In this document: positions 45,700 through 55,600 of the stretch, in pieces
Position numbering within the stretch: position 1 is the stretch's first letter
How the letters are laid out: the number at the start of each line of letters is the position of its first letter
NCBI GenBank assembly: GCA_004835665.1
Contig: RBKR01000001.1
Location: forward strand, 744,001-808,000
DNA length: 64,000 nt
Direction: 5' to 3'
Origin: Phoma sp. XZ068
Taxonomy: Eukaryota; Ascomycota; Dothideomycetes; Pleosporales; Didymellaceae
The notes under the pieces: generated by a model
Seen by the model: only the letters and a program-made list of their open reading frames with translations
What the model was told of the DNA's origin: nothing
Databases searched by the model: none
Program-made: the position numbers and the translations under genes

Positions 45700-46203
45700 A
45701 GAGTGGAGCGAGAATAATGTGAAGAAACAGCGTGGAGCGTGGAGCGTGGAGCGTGGAGTCCAACGTCTTAATGATTTTACAACTTGATATCCAAGCATAG
45801 CATAGCATAGATGGAGAAAGGAAGAAGATGAAGATACCCATGGGAGATGTTAAATAGACGTAAATCTTAATGCCATCAAAGAGAAAGAAAACTTGTTCGA
45901 TATGTTGACTTGATATGTCTGAAGGTTGGTGCCATGAGGACGTATGCTGTATTGATGAAAATGAGGAATATGAAGACATACCCCACATATTTCTTTCAAG
46001 CATACAAATCACTCAAACCCACCCATTCCCCGAATTCCAAACACTTCAATCGCAAAGGAGAAAAACATACAAGATCATCATCAACCCACTCTAAACCCGC
46101 TCGTTATCGATAACAACCTCCCCGAACCCAACCCAACCCAACCCCACGTCACAACGCCCCTCACTCCCAAAAACCACACCACACCACAGTCCCTACCGGC
46201 AGC
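45700..46203. other. Intergenic 0.5 kb between tandem genes
   Basis: Contains the 3' UTR of the membrane-protein gene, a 7-bp tandem repeat (listed separately), an A+T-rich middle, and a C-rich leader with AACCCAACCCAACCC just before the OTU gene. Confidence 0.55.
45731..45758 (+). repeat. Four tandem copies of CGTGGAG
   Basis: A perfect 4 x 7-bp array about 30 bp after the stop codon of the preceding gene, so probably inside its 3' UTR. Each unit is palindrome-free and the array has no obvious terminator role. Confidence 0.9.
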
Positions 46204-47205
46204 ATGTCCACCGACGTCACCGCCCCGTCGTCCGACACCCCCGAAACACTCGAAGCGCTGCAACATCGGCACCGCAAAGAGCAGCGCGACCTGGTCTCGC
46301 GGGTCACGCAGAAGAAGAAGCAAGCGACCAAGAAGACGCGCAAGGGCGTGAATGACGAGTGCGAGCGGTTAGAGCAGGAGTTGAAGGCGCGGCAGGCGGA
46401 GGAGGTGCGGGTTTTGAATGGGGAGGGAGAAGAAGAGGGAGAGCAGTCAGAAGAAGAAGAAGCGGCAGAAGAAGGGGAGGGAATTGATATCAAGATTGAA
46501 GGATTGAAAATAAACGGTACTGCGTCGACGCCTTCTACAACTACTCCTACTCCTACTCCTACATCTACACCCACGCCGACGACCGAAGGCACCCCCGCCA
46601 AAAAGAAAAACCGCCAGAAAGAACGTCTCGCGCGCAGAAAAGCAGACCAAGACGCTGCCATCGCGCTCGCCGAAGAAGAAGCCCGCAACGCGCCCAACCC
46701 ACGCGAACAAGAAAAACAGCGCTTCGAACCCGTGCTAAAAGCGCGTGGCTTGGCACTGCACGAGATACGCGCCGACGGACACTGCATGTATGCCGCTATT
46801 GCGGATCAGCTTTCCACACGCTCGCTGTCCCTCGAACCGCGCATTGATATCAGCATTGCGGACGCGGAGAAGAAGGTGCCGTATAAAATCGTGCGGTATG
46901 CAGCTGCGGGGTGGATAGAGCAGCACGCGGAGGATTTCGAGGCGTTTGTTGAGGAGCCGCTGCCGGAGCATGTGCGCAAGGTTAGGGAGACGGGGGAGTG
47001 GGGTGGGCATGTGGAGTTGTTGGCGTTGGCGAAGAGCTATGGGGTGAGGATTTGCGTGCTGCATAGTGATGGGCGGGTTGACAGGATTGAGGATGAGGGG
47101 GAGAAGGGAGACAAGGAGGAGATTTGGCTGGGGTATTATAGGCATAGTCATGGGTTGGGGGAGCACTACAATAGTCTGCGCAAGGTGGATAATGCAGAGG
47201 CTTGA
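46204..47205 (+). CDS. OTU2: OTU-domain deubiquitinase (OTU2/OTUD6 type)
   Basis: Cysteine protease that removes ubiquitin; yeast Otu2 and metazoan OTUD6 act at ribosomes. One intronless frame, 333 residues. The N-terminal half is a charged coiled coil (HRHRKEQRDLVSRVTQKKK, a Glu-rich run, then a Thr/Pro repeat TPTPTPTSTPTP and KKKNRQKERLARRK). The OTU domain begins near residue 180: Asp191-Gly-His-Cys194 in ADGHCMYAAIADQL gives the catalytic Cys, and His321 in GEHYNSL gives the catalytic His. The coiled-coil-then-OTU order is diagnostic for the Otu2/OTUD6 subfamily. Its 3' end faces the methyltransferase gene with only 50 bp between stop codons. Confidence 0.95.
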   Translation: MSTDVTAPSSDTPETLEALQHRHRKEQRDLVSRVTQKKKQATKKTRKGVNDECERLEQELKARQAEEVRVLNGEGEEEGEQSEEEEAAEEGEGIDIKIEGLKINGTASTPSTTTPTPTPTSTPTPTTEGTPAKKKNRQKERLARRKADQDAAIALAEEEARNAPNPREQEKQRFEPVLKARGLALHEIRADGHCMYAAIADQLSTRSLSLEPRIDISIADAEKKVPYKIVRYAAAGWIEQHAEDFEAFVEEPLPEHVRKVRETGEWGGHVELLALAKSYGVRICVLHSDGRVDRIEDEGEKGDKEEIWLGYYRHSHGLGEHYNSLRKVDNAEA

Positions 47206-47255
47206 TAGGTTGTAATGGTTTGGTGTTGGGTATAGCTGAGGTTGGGGCATTGCAG

Positions 47256-48211
47256 TTATGCGTGTCGCCATACGCTCACGCAGTCTCGCACCACGCCCTT
47301 GATCACGCCGACGTCGTGCGTCCGCCTTGGTGTGTAGTGCGCGACTCGCACCAGCGCGCCTGCTCCCGCCGGGCGATCGGTGGCTACGACCACGCCGCCC
47401 TCGTCATACGATATCTCCTCGCCCGGGCGCTTGAGCAGCTCGGCATGAACGGTAGGAGGGAGTGACCACGGCGGGCCGGCTGATGAAGCGGGCTTGTGTG
47501 TAGGGAACTCGAGGCAGATGAGCGCGCCTTCCTTCTTAAGGAGGGCGGAGACACGCTTCGCCCAGGCAGGACGTAAGGTCGGCGGGAGCGCGCATAGAAA
47601 CTGCCCATATCAGCACGCACTCCTAAATCCAATCAATCAACATCACCACGTACCGTGTTATCGTAAATCACATCAAAGGCCCCCTCTGCCCCCACCCCAA
47701 CTTCCCTCAACCACGCATCCTCGAAGAAGTCTCCAACCACACACACGCCTTTCCCACTTCCCTTCCCAGCATCCTTCGCGCTGTACTCGTTCTCCAACGA
47801 CCCCGGGCCAGCATTCAAAATATACTCCTCCGCAGCCTTCGCAGCATGCGGACTAACTTCCAATCCAACAACATCATACCCATACGCACTGAACAGAGCT
47901 ACATCATACCCCTTCCCACACCCGGGCACCAGTACCTTCGCTCTCTTCCCGTCCTTCGTAACTGGAGGCGGGAGCTCAATGGGGCCGGCTGCACCGGACG
48001 GAGCGCCGGGCGTGGGATTCTTTTCGCTCGCTACCGGCGGCGAGGAGGGAGTCGAGAGTAGATCTATGAGCGCGGGGTTTGCGTAGCCGCGGTCCCAGGG
48101 CAGGAACGTGGCGGTTTCCCAGAGCGAGTCCCACCCGGAGCCCTGGGCGGTGGGTGTTGCGTCGAGCCCAGAGAAGAGGTCGCGCAGACGGTCTTGGTTC
48201 TGGGTTGCCAT
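47256..48211 (-). CDS. SAM-dependent thiol methyltransferase (TPMT family)
   Basis: Class I methyltransferase of the thiopurine/thiol methyltransferase family, which methylates sulfur or halide acceptors with S-adenosylmethionine. Exons in transcription order are 48211-47654 and 47600-47256, giving 300 residues. The SAM-binding glycine motif is VLVPGCGKGYDVALF, followed by the acidic strand end GLEVS. The phase-0 splice restores YDNTFLCALPPTLRPAWAKR, the family signature; without it the protein would end after a few residues. LICLEFPTHKP follows. GWDSLWETATFLPWDRG near the N-terminus is the TPMT entry motif. The upstream extension of the frame begins with TTG, not ATG, so 48211 is the start. 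It is convergent with OTU2 (50-bp gap). Confidence 0.92.
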
Positions 48212-49084
48212 TGTGGTTGTGGAGAGCTTTCTGGAGCTTCGGTGGTGGGTGTGTGGTGCTTTGGAGAGGTAGGGAGGTGCCAATGGCAAGAGGGAGGGTT
48301 GTTGTGGATGGTTGAGGTGGCTGTGGGGAGGTGGGACAGACCCCGCCAAAGCGTTACTTCGTCATCGGTGCTTAGACGGGGTAATTATGGGCGTCGTTTC
48401 ATTTCGTGCATATTCCTGTCAATTGCCGTAACCATTGAAGTGGTCGTGTGAGGTCTACTACTCAGGAACGTAGTATTATTGTTGATGGAGCTCCATCTCC
48501 GGATAAAGGGTCACCCGAGCTGATATCTGGTGGAAGGATTCCTCGTGTCTGAGGATCGGTGATCGTCACTCCTCTGTTACACAGCGACCGAGCTCGGTGC
48601 AGCACGGTTCAATATCAATTGATGTTCGTCCACGTCGTAACCACAACAGTTACCATGCTCAACACGACATACGCTTAACGTCCAACGCAAATCCCTCAAG
48701 CTTGCATGCTTCCGCAGGTGGATGCTAGTGCCGGGAATAAATGCTAGGTCGAGCGATGCGATTCCGCAACACTCGGCACGAAACCGTCTTCGTTTTATTA
48801 GCGGATGAGCTCGCGTCTAACATGGCGTCTCCAGACCGATCATGTTTTCCCCTCTTCTTGTCTGCCTTTCTTGGGCGCCTGTTGCATGAGCTGACGGCCG
48901 GATAAGAAGCTCATACGCCAAAGAGCAGGGAATCGGCACTTGCGAAACAGTTATCCACCGACGGCACCGAGGTACTTGGAACACGAGCGAGGGCCGGATA
49001 ACGACCACCGATCGGAAAAGTGCGTAATCTTTCCATGCATCTGAAACTTTCGACTTCTTTCTGCACCCTCACTCTGGATGAAGG
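48212..49084. other. Intergenic 0.9 kb between divergent genes
   Basis: Two promoters are expected, one for the methyltransferase (left) and one for the MFS transporter (right). Frames are short and motif-free. No repeat or RNA gene was seen. Confidence 0.5.
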
Positions 49085-50839
49085 ATGCCAGCCTCGAGAG
49101 CCTCTTCGCCAGGACCGGCGATGGAGCATGGCTATGCGCCTGAACAACTCACGACGCATATCGGGAGCAGCAAGGAGAAGAAGTCGGAATCGGAGTTAGG
49201 TCCAACAGGATCCCTGCACGAGAGCACTGAGGACTCCGACTCCGAGTCCATACATTCGCACGCCTCGACTGCCCCAACTATTCCTCAGGACGAGAAGAAC
49301 GCAAATCCCGCCACGTTGACTCGAACGACATCTGTCACTCCGGAAGCTGTCGTCGTGCCTCGATCGGAACGCCGTGGTTTGCTTGCACGATTTGCTCTTA
49401 TTCCGGAAGTTCAGAACCCCTACCACTACTCGCAGAAGACGAAATGGCTCGTGACTTTCATCATTGCAATCTGCGCCATGGCTGGGCCGATGGGTAGTGC
49501 TATTGTCATGCCTGTGCTACAGGACATCGCCATTGCCTTCAACGCAAAGCACGAGATTACCAACATGAGTGTTGCCGTGTACATGCTCAGCATGGCAATC
49601 TTCCCTCTATGGTGGTCGAGCTTTAGCGAGCGCCTTGGACGTCGAACCATCTACATCACCAGCTTTATCTTGTTCGTCATCTTCGCCATTCTGTCCGCTG
49701 TGTCCACCAGCATCGGCATGCTCATCGTCATGCGCGTCTTCTCGGGTGGTGCCGCAGCCTCGGTGCAGGCAGTGGGTGCGGGGACGATTGCAGACATCTG
49801 GGAAGTGCGAGAGCGAGGAAGGGCAATGGGTATTTTCTACCTGGGACCCCTCTGCGGGCCGCTGTTTGCTCCTATCATTGGTGGTGCGCTTGGCGAAGGC
49901 CTCGGGTGGAGAAGCACTCAGTGGTTTTTGGTCGTCTACGGCTTTCTGACAGTCATCGCCATCATCTTTGCGCTGCCGGAAACGCTTGCTAGACCGGTTA
50001 AGCAGGAGATACGACCGGAGCTCACTCGAACGAGCACACGCGCGTCCACTGTTGCAAAGACCAAGTCGGTCATCACTCATCTCCACCAGATCTTCGTTCA
50101 GCCGCTCACCATCATCGCCTGGCTGCGCTTTCCGCCTGTTCTGCTCACGGTGTACTACGCCAGCATCACCTTTGGCTCCTTGTACATCCTCAACATCTCC
50201 ATCCAAGCTACCTTCTCTGCCCAGCCTTACGGATTCTCCACGCTCATCGTCGGACTGCTGTACATTCCGAACAGCGCAGGTTATCTCCTGGCGAGTGTTT
50301 TCGGTGGCCGCTGGATCGACAACATCATGCACCGTGAAGCACGTAAAGCAGGCAGGTACGACGAGAAGGGCAAGCTGGTGCTGAGGCCGGAGGATCGTAT
50401 GCAAGAGAACGCATGGATAGCAGCCATATTATGGCCCGGTGCGCTGATATGGTACGGCTGGACGGCAGAGAAGGGCGTGCTATGGATCTGTCCGATGATT
50501 GCGAACTGTATGTTAAAAAGTACTCACCCTCCGCTCATGCTAACGTCTTTAGTTTTCTTCGGTGTCGGCTCGATGCTCATCTTCTCGCTCGTTTCGACAA
50601 TGCTGACTGAGTTCATGCCAAAGCGTGCTGCTTCTGGCATCGCGCTGAACAACTTCGTACGCAACATCTGCTCCTTCACTGGCGCCATGGTTGCGGAACC
50701 CATACTGAAGGCTATTGGTAACGGCTGGCTTATGACCATCTTGGGCCTCTGGAGCATTATCACTGGTTTCATGGCGCTGGGCGCGATGCGAAAGTGGGGC
50801 GTGCAATGGCGAGTGAAGATGGTAGAGGAGTTTGGCTGA
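49085..50839 (+). CDS. MFS multidrug-type transporter (DHA1 family, second copy)
   Basis: Twelve-TM H+ antiporter of the DHA1 drug/polyamine/organic-acid group (Qdr/Dtr-like layout); the substrate is unknown. Exons 49085-50507 and 50553-50839 give 569 residues. The Ser/Glu-rich cytosolic tail spans about 115 residues. Motif A is SERLGRRTIY, motif C lies near GPLCGPLFAPIIGG, and a long central loop contains PVKQEIRPELTRTSTRAS. The 45-nt intron has a GTATGT donor, a TGCTAAC branch site and TTTAG acceptor. It is stop-free and in frame, so unspliced mRNA would add 15 residues inside a TM region. The spliced junction NFFFGVGSML suits a helix better. The next gene starts 93 bp after the stop. Confidence 0.9.
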   Translation: MPASRASSPGPAMEHGYAPEQLTTHIGSSKEKKSESELGPTGSLHESTEDSDSESIHSHASTAPTIPQDEKNANPATLTRTTSVTPEAVVVPRSERRGLLARFALIPEVQNPYHYSQKTKWLVTFIIAICAMAGPMGSAIVMPVLQDIAIAFNAKHEITNMSVAVYMLSMAIFPLWWSSFSERLGRRTIYITSFILFVIFAILSAVSTSIGMLIVMRVFSGGAAASVQAVGAGTIADIWEVRERGRAMGIFYLGPLCGPLFAPIIGGALGEGLGWRSTQWFLVVYGFLTVIAIIFALPETLARPVKQEIRPELTRTSTRASTVAKTKSVITHLHQIFVQPLTIIAWLRFPPVLLTVYYASITFGSLYILNISIQATFSAQPYGFSTLIVGLLYIPNSAGYLLASVFGGRWIDNIMHREARKAGRYDEKGKLVLRPEDRMQENAWIAAILWPGALIWYGWTAEKGVLWICPMIANCMLKSTHPPLMLTSLVFFGVGSMLIFSLVSTMLTEFMPKRAASGIALNNFVRNICSFTGAMVAEPILKAIGNGWLMTILGLWSIITGFMALGAMRKWGVQWRVKMVEEFG

Positions 50840-50932
50840 GCGTTTGCCCTTTCCTCTTTGACGTCCACGCGGTGGCTTCCACTATCGCCTCGACATTATC
50901 TGCCAACACCTCATCACTCGGATCCAACCACC

Positions 50933-51935
50933 ATGCCGTTCCGCGACCGCGACTGGGAGGACTTCCAGCGCGACTGCGCCTTCTTCCCGGCGTACACTGA
51001 CTGTATCTTCGGCATTGACACGCGCCCTGAGGTCGCAGAGGAACCAGGCCTGCACCCGCAGATCTACTCTCCGCCGCAACCACCACAGCGCCTCCATGGC
51101 CTGCCTCCGGTACAGTTCTCTGTTGCTCACGGCCCCACACGTCTCAACACCACACCCACTCCACGCTTGCTGAAACACGAGTCATCCCTGGATTCGCAAC
51201 TGCCAACGCCTACTCCCGCTCCCCGCATCTTGCCCACCTCAGGACCACCGCTGGCGCTGCTTCGTCCAGAGGAGCTAGCAGATGATGCATACGCCTTCAT
51301 CCCGCTGCAAGACCGCATGGCTGCAAACAAGAACATCACACAAGCATGGGCTATTCTCAACAGCGAAGCCATCCCTCCGCAGAAAGCGAAAGCAATGAGT
51401 TTCTTGAAGCATATGTCACGCATGGCGGGTGTGAAGAAAGCGGAATATCATCAAGATCAGCAATTCCAAGAGGGCGAAGCACAACTATTAGCCCCAGAGT
51501 TGGAAAAAGGCGCAGACATGAAGAACACCCAGCGCGACCCTCCATACTTCAACTCAGTGCTCGCAGTCACACCCCACCAGGCAGACGCAGACGCATACGC
51601 ATACAAAGACCTAGACGCATACCCAGACCCAGACGCAGATGTGGACGTAAATGCAACCTACGCAACCCCCATCGCCCACCTGCCCCAGTACACCCACTCC
51701 CACCTCCCCCAACTCTGGACCTGCACCCAACTCACGCTACCCCGCCCCATCGGACCCAGCCCAACGCGCCGTCTACACGCAGGCGCAGGCATACCTTGCG
51801 GCGTTCAAGCAGTCCGTACCGCCGGCGGGAAGGCAGTGGGTAGATCGCGTCATTGAGGGGATGGAGGAGTTGAGTGCGAGGGGGGAGGATCCGATGGGTG
51901 TGTTGGGTATTGTCTGTGGTGTACTGGACGTATAA
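50933..51935 (+). CDS. Small protein of unknown function, probable two-exon
   Basis: No family recognised. It starts MPFRDRDWEDFQRDCAFFP at an ATG with a good context (CAACCACCATGCC); an ATG at 50858 lies too close to the previous stop. The first part is Pro/Thr-rich with a helical block around DRMAANKNITQAWAILNS. A second frame clearly codes at the end: AQAYLAAFKQSVPPAGRQW, then RVIEGMEELSARGEDPMGVL. I join them by a 136-nt intron at 51647-51782 (GTAAAT donor, CGCAG acceptor), giving 288 residues. The donor follows an acidic run of alternating Asp repeats (DAYPDPDADVDV). An indel instead of an intron is possible. The 5' leader is no more than 93 bp, very close to the transporter stop. Confidence 0.6.
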
Positions 51936-51997
51936 GTTGGAGATTTGCAAGTGCTATGTGACGGAAAGGGAGGGAGTGGATACCAGAGAGTAGTGGC

Positions 51998-52018
51998 GGT
52001 GGTGGTGGTGGTGGTGGT
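51998..52018 (+). repeat. (GGT)n microsatellite
   Basis: Seven consecutive GGT triplets in the 3' flank of the small unknown gene. Confidence 0.9.
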
Positions 52019-52267
52019 TTAAAAGTAATGTATATACACATAGATTTATACCGAGTAGCAAAGATAGCCAGTACATAAGAATACCTGCACTTGCCATCCA
52101 CCCGTCGAAACAGGGATTCATTGACAGAAAGGTCACAGCATAAGGACAAATCAAATCCATCACACTAACTCACTTCCTGATCAAAAAGACAGGACAAGCT
52201 TAAAGTCCAGCACAATCCACGCATGCATGCACTCATCAAATTACATTTCCATGTCCTATAAACCCTT

Positions 52268-52302
52268 GCTCGCTCACTCGCTCGCTCGCACGCTCGCACG
52301 CC
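52268..52302 (+). repeat. CTCG/CACG tetranucleotide repeat
   Basis: GCTCGCTCACTCGCTCGCTC followed by GCACGCTCGCACGCC: eight or so imperfect tetramers in the intergenic gap. Confidence 0.8.
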
Positions 52303-52687
52303 AAAACACCAATGCTGAAACCAACCAAAGATCAGAAAAACACTCAACCGCCCTGCCTACTTGCGTCCATATTTGCTCGTCCCTTGCTTATGTTACTATC
52401 CTCCTTCCTTGCCATTCATCCATCAAGTGACATGCACACGCCCAAACCTCCTGATATACTATTTTATGCAGAGTATGTGAGCGGAGGGCTAGACATCAAC
52501 GACGGTTCCAACCACCGGATCTACATGATCGAGATGGAGCTCATTCTCAAAACACACACTTTCTCGAACTCATCCGCGCAGTTTCATCCGCCAGAGTGGC
52601 GTCGTGTATCCAACTCCCCGGGCTCTCCACCGTAGTACTACTTCCACCCACTTCTTCATTACCGACGGAGCGACGTTGGACACCCGC

Positions 52688-55600
52688 CTAAAAAGTCTCA
52701 CTCCTCCCATCATCACTCCCATCGATACTCGTGCGATAACTCAGCAGACTCTCCGTATCGGCATGGCTAGGCGCAGGCTTCCTGCGAATAACCGTGTCAT
52801 CGCGGCTAAGCTCCTGCTGCTGGGACTGACGCAGCGGCGAGTTCGTCTGAGAGGAGTAGTTGTTCATTTGGCCTGGGGCCGGGGAGCGCGGGCCCATGGG
52901 TCTGGGGCCTGTGATTTTGCGCTGGGGAGACTGCTGCTGGGATGTGCGCAGGTGGGCGCTGCTGGGGCGGGGGGAGGGGGTGGGTGAGCCCTGGGATTGT
53001 TAGCTTTGAGATATTTCAAGACTTGCGGATGGGGGGATGTACGCGGTAGTGGCCGCGGTCTGTCTCGAGGCTGTACCGCACCTCTGCGATGGGCGGGAGG
53101 GGCGTCAGTACGCCTTGGGAGCCGAACTCGTTGGGCGAACTATACATCTGCCTTGTCTGGCCGTAGCCGGCGAGCACGCCTGTGTTGGGAGGGATTAGGG
53201 GCCCGTCGTCGACGACCTTCTGGGACTGCGCGATGCGGCCTGTCTGCTCACTCGCAGAGTGTCCAGAGTAACCTCCATCGCTCGAGATGGGAGATAGGTT
53301 GCCGGGGTTGTAGCTAGCAGTGCCAGCGCTCATCCTGTTGCGTGCGAGACTGGGCATGCTACCCCACTGATCGTAGTCAGGCGAGGCAATACCACTGCCA
53401 CTGACGCCACTGACATTGCTTGGCTCGTAAACCTGCGCTTGGGTCTCGAGGTGGTTCTGGTGGCGGCCAGTAGGTCCAGCGCGCGGCTGCGGGTGTTGCA
53501 GATTCAGGCTGTTGCGATGGGCATGATACTTGGGGTCTTCTAGCTCATACTGCGCCTCCTCAGGAATCAAAGGGGAGGGCGCACGCACGGAGCGGTCGTC
53601 TGCTGAACGGAACGAGCGATCGTCGCTGGTGCGAACGGAGCGCGGACGGTCACCATTCTGGGAGTACTCGTCATCGTACGAGTCGAAGCTCTTCTGCGAG
53701 CTCGAGCGCGAGTGCGAAGAGTAAGGACGCTTCTCTACGCTGTTGCGAGGCTCAGTAGAGGATGTTGTCTTTGACCAGCGCGAGATCTTGGGGATGCCAA
53801 AGATTGACGATGAATTAGACTTGTGCTTGTTCTTCTTTGGCGTGTCTTCTTGGCTCTGGCTTTGACTCGTCCTGGCCGCCTGAGGAGATGCCTTCTCCTG
53901 TGACAGGCTCCTGTTGTGGAAAGCTTCTTGCGTGGGGGTCGTCATGCGCTCAGTGTTTTCATACCGAGGTTCACGCTCGAGATACTCCTCGTCATCCTCA
54001 TGTACCGTGCTTATACGGTTTGTCTGCACAACATCGTATCCAGAGTGCAGGTCATTGATGCGACGTGACGAAGATGCCGGGTTCGACAGGTACTCCGACT
54101 GGTTTGGCGAGGACGCTGTATTGGCGCGTCCTTCCGGTTCATAGCCAGGATCACCACTTGCCCTCAGATTCTCGTAAGAAGTGAGGCTGTTTGAGCGGTT
54201 GTTCTGCTCCAACTGCAGCTGCTGAACTTGTTTCAGACCCTCCACATCACCGAGCAGTTGCATGAGCATAGCCTCGATGTTCTTGATGTCGCTGTCGCCC
54301 TTCATGCTCAAACCCTTCAGTGCACGCTTGAAGACGTTCTTTTTCTTGGCCTCAGAATCCATATCGTCAGAGGAAGAGCGAGGAACTCGCGGTGACCCAA
54401 ATGGCTGTGGTCGTGGGCCTCCCAGGATACGTTGTTCGGCAATGTCCACCCTCTTGTCCGTGGTGTTCATGATCATGTTATCCTGTACCTTGATGAAGCC
54501 CTTTAGCTCGTCGAGCTGGTTGCGCATCTCAGCTGCAGAGCGGACAAGTGTAACCAAAATCTCCGTGTCCCTTGCATTGCGTTGCGCATCTCGTACAGTA
54601 AGATGGTCCATGAGCGCGACAATGTCTTTGGACTGAATCCGATCGATACCCTTTCCAGTTGCGGCGTCGTAGAGGGGAGAAGCCATGCCGTGAGAGTTGC
54701 CGCTGAAGTGGCGGCCATGTTTGGCATTGGAAGCAAACACGTCCTCGCCGCCAAGAGGTGTCTCATCGTAATCATCGCCAAACTCATCGTCAAAGACCTT
54801 TGAGTGGTTGCGGTGTTGAGGCGTGTAGCCTTCACGTTGGTTAGCTGATTGGTAGCCCTCGTCTTTCCAACCAGTCGTACCGGAAAGGGGCGTGCGGTTG
54901 CTTTGCGCGTAGCCAGGCTGCTCGTCTTGACCAACGAATGACTCACCCGTGTAGGACTCGTAGTCGTCTTCTACAGTGGCCTGGTGCTGTTCATCGATCG
55001 ATGGGCTGCGGTTGTGCAGGTGGTGGGCAGCGGCAGCGGCTACGGCAGCAGCACCGGCTCCAACGCCAAGCGCAGCGCCCTTGTTGAAGGAGTTCTTGCT
55101 CGACTGACGTGTGGACGTATGTTCGTCTTGACGGCGCATCAGCTCCTCGCTGTGGTCGTAATACCCGTCGCCCCCATTGAGTGGGCCCTGGATGATCGAA
55201 GGGTTTGTCGAGATCTCAGACTCGTTGTCCAGACCATAACCAATTTCGGGCATCATATGGTCCTGAACAGGGAATGCACTGTGATGCATTTGGGGCTGCT
55301 CGTCAAACGACTCCGCAATGCTTTGCCTGGGCGAGTTGTCCGCCGGGTGTGATTGATGAGCCAAATTTTCGGCCCTGTCGCGCAGGTCGCCCCATCTGTC
55401 TCCTGTCGGAACCTCATGCTCTTGAATATGCAGGATCTGGTCCTGGCTTGGTGCAGGGCTGACCTGCGACAGACGGCTCTTCTTCAGAGGACTGGTCACG
55501 GGTTCTCTCAGAGGGCTTGACACGGTTGAAGAGCGAACACTGATCATAGAAGGATCATGCAGCGAAGCAACAGCCGACTCAACTGCAAGCGGTGTGTGGA

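Larger units (their letters stand above)
51936..52687. other. Intergenic 0.75 kb between converging 3' ends
   Basis: Carries two simple-sequence repeats (listed separately) and the 3' UTRs of the small unknown gene and of the giant disordered-protein gene. No gene or RNA was recognised. Confidence 0.5.
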
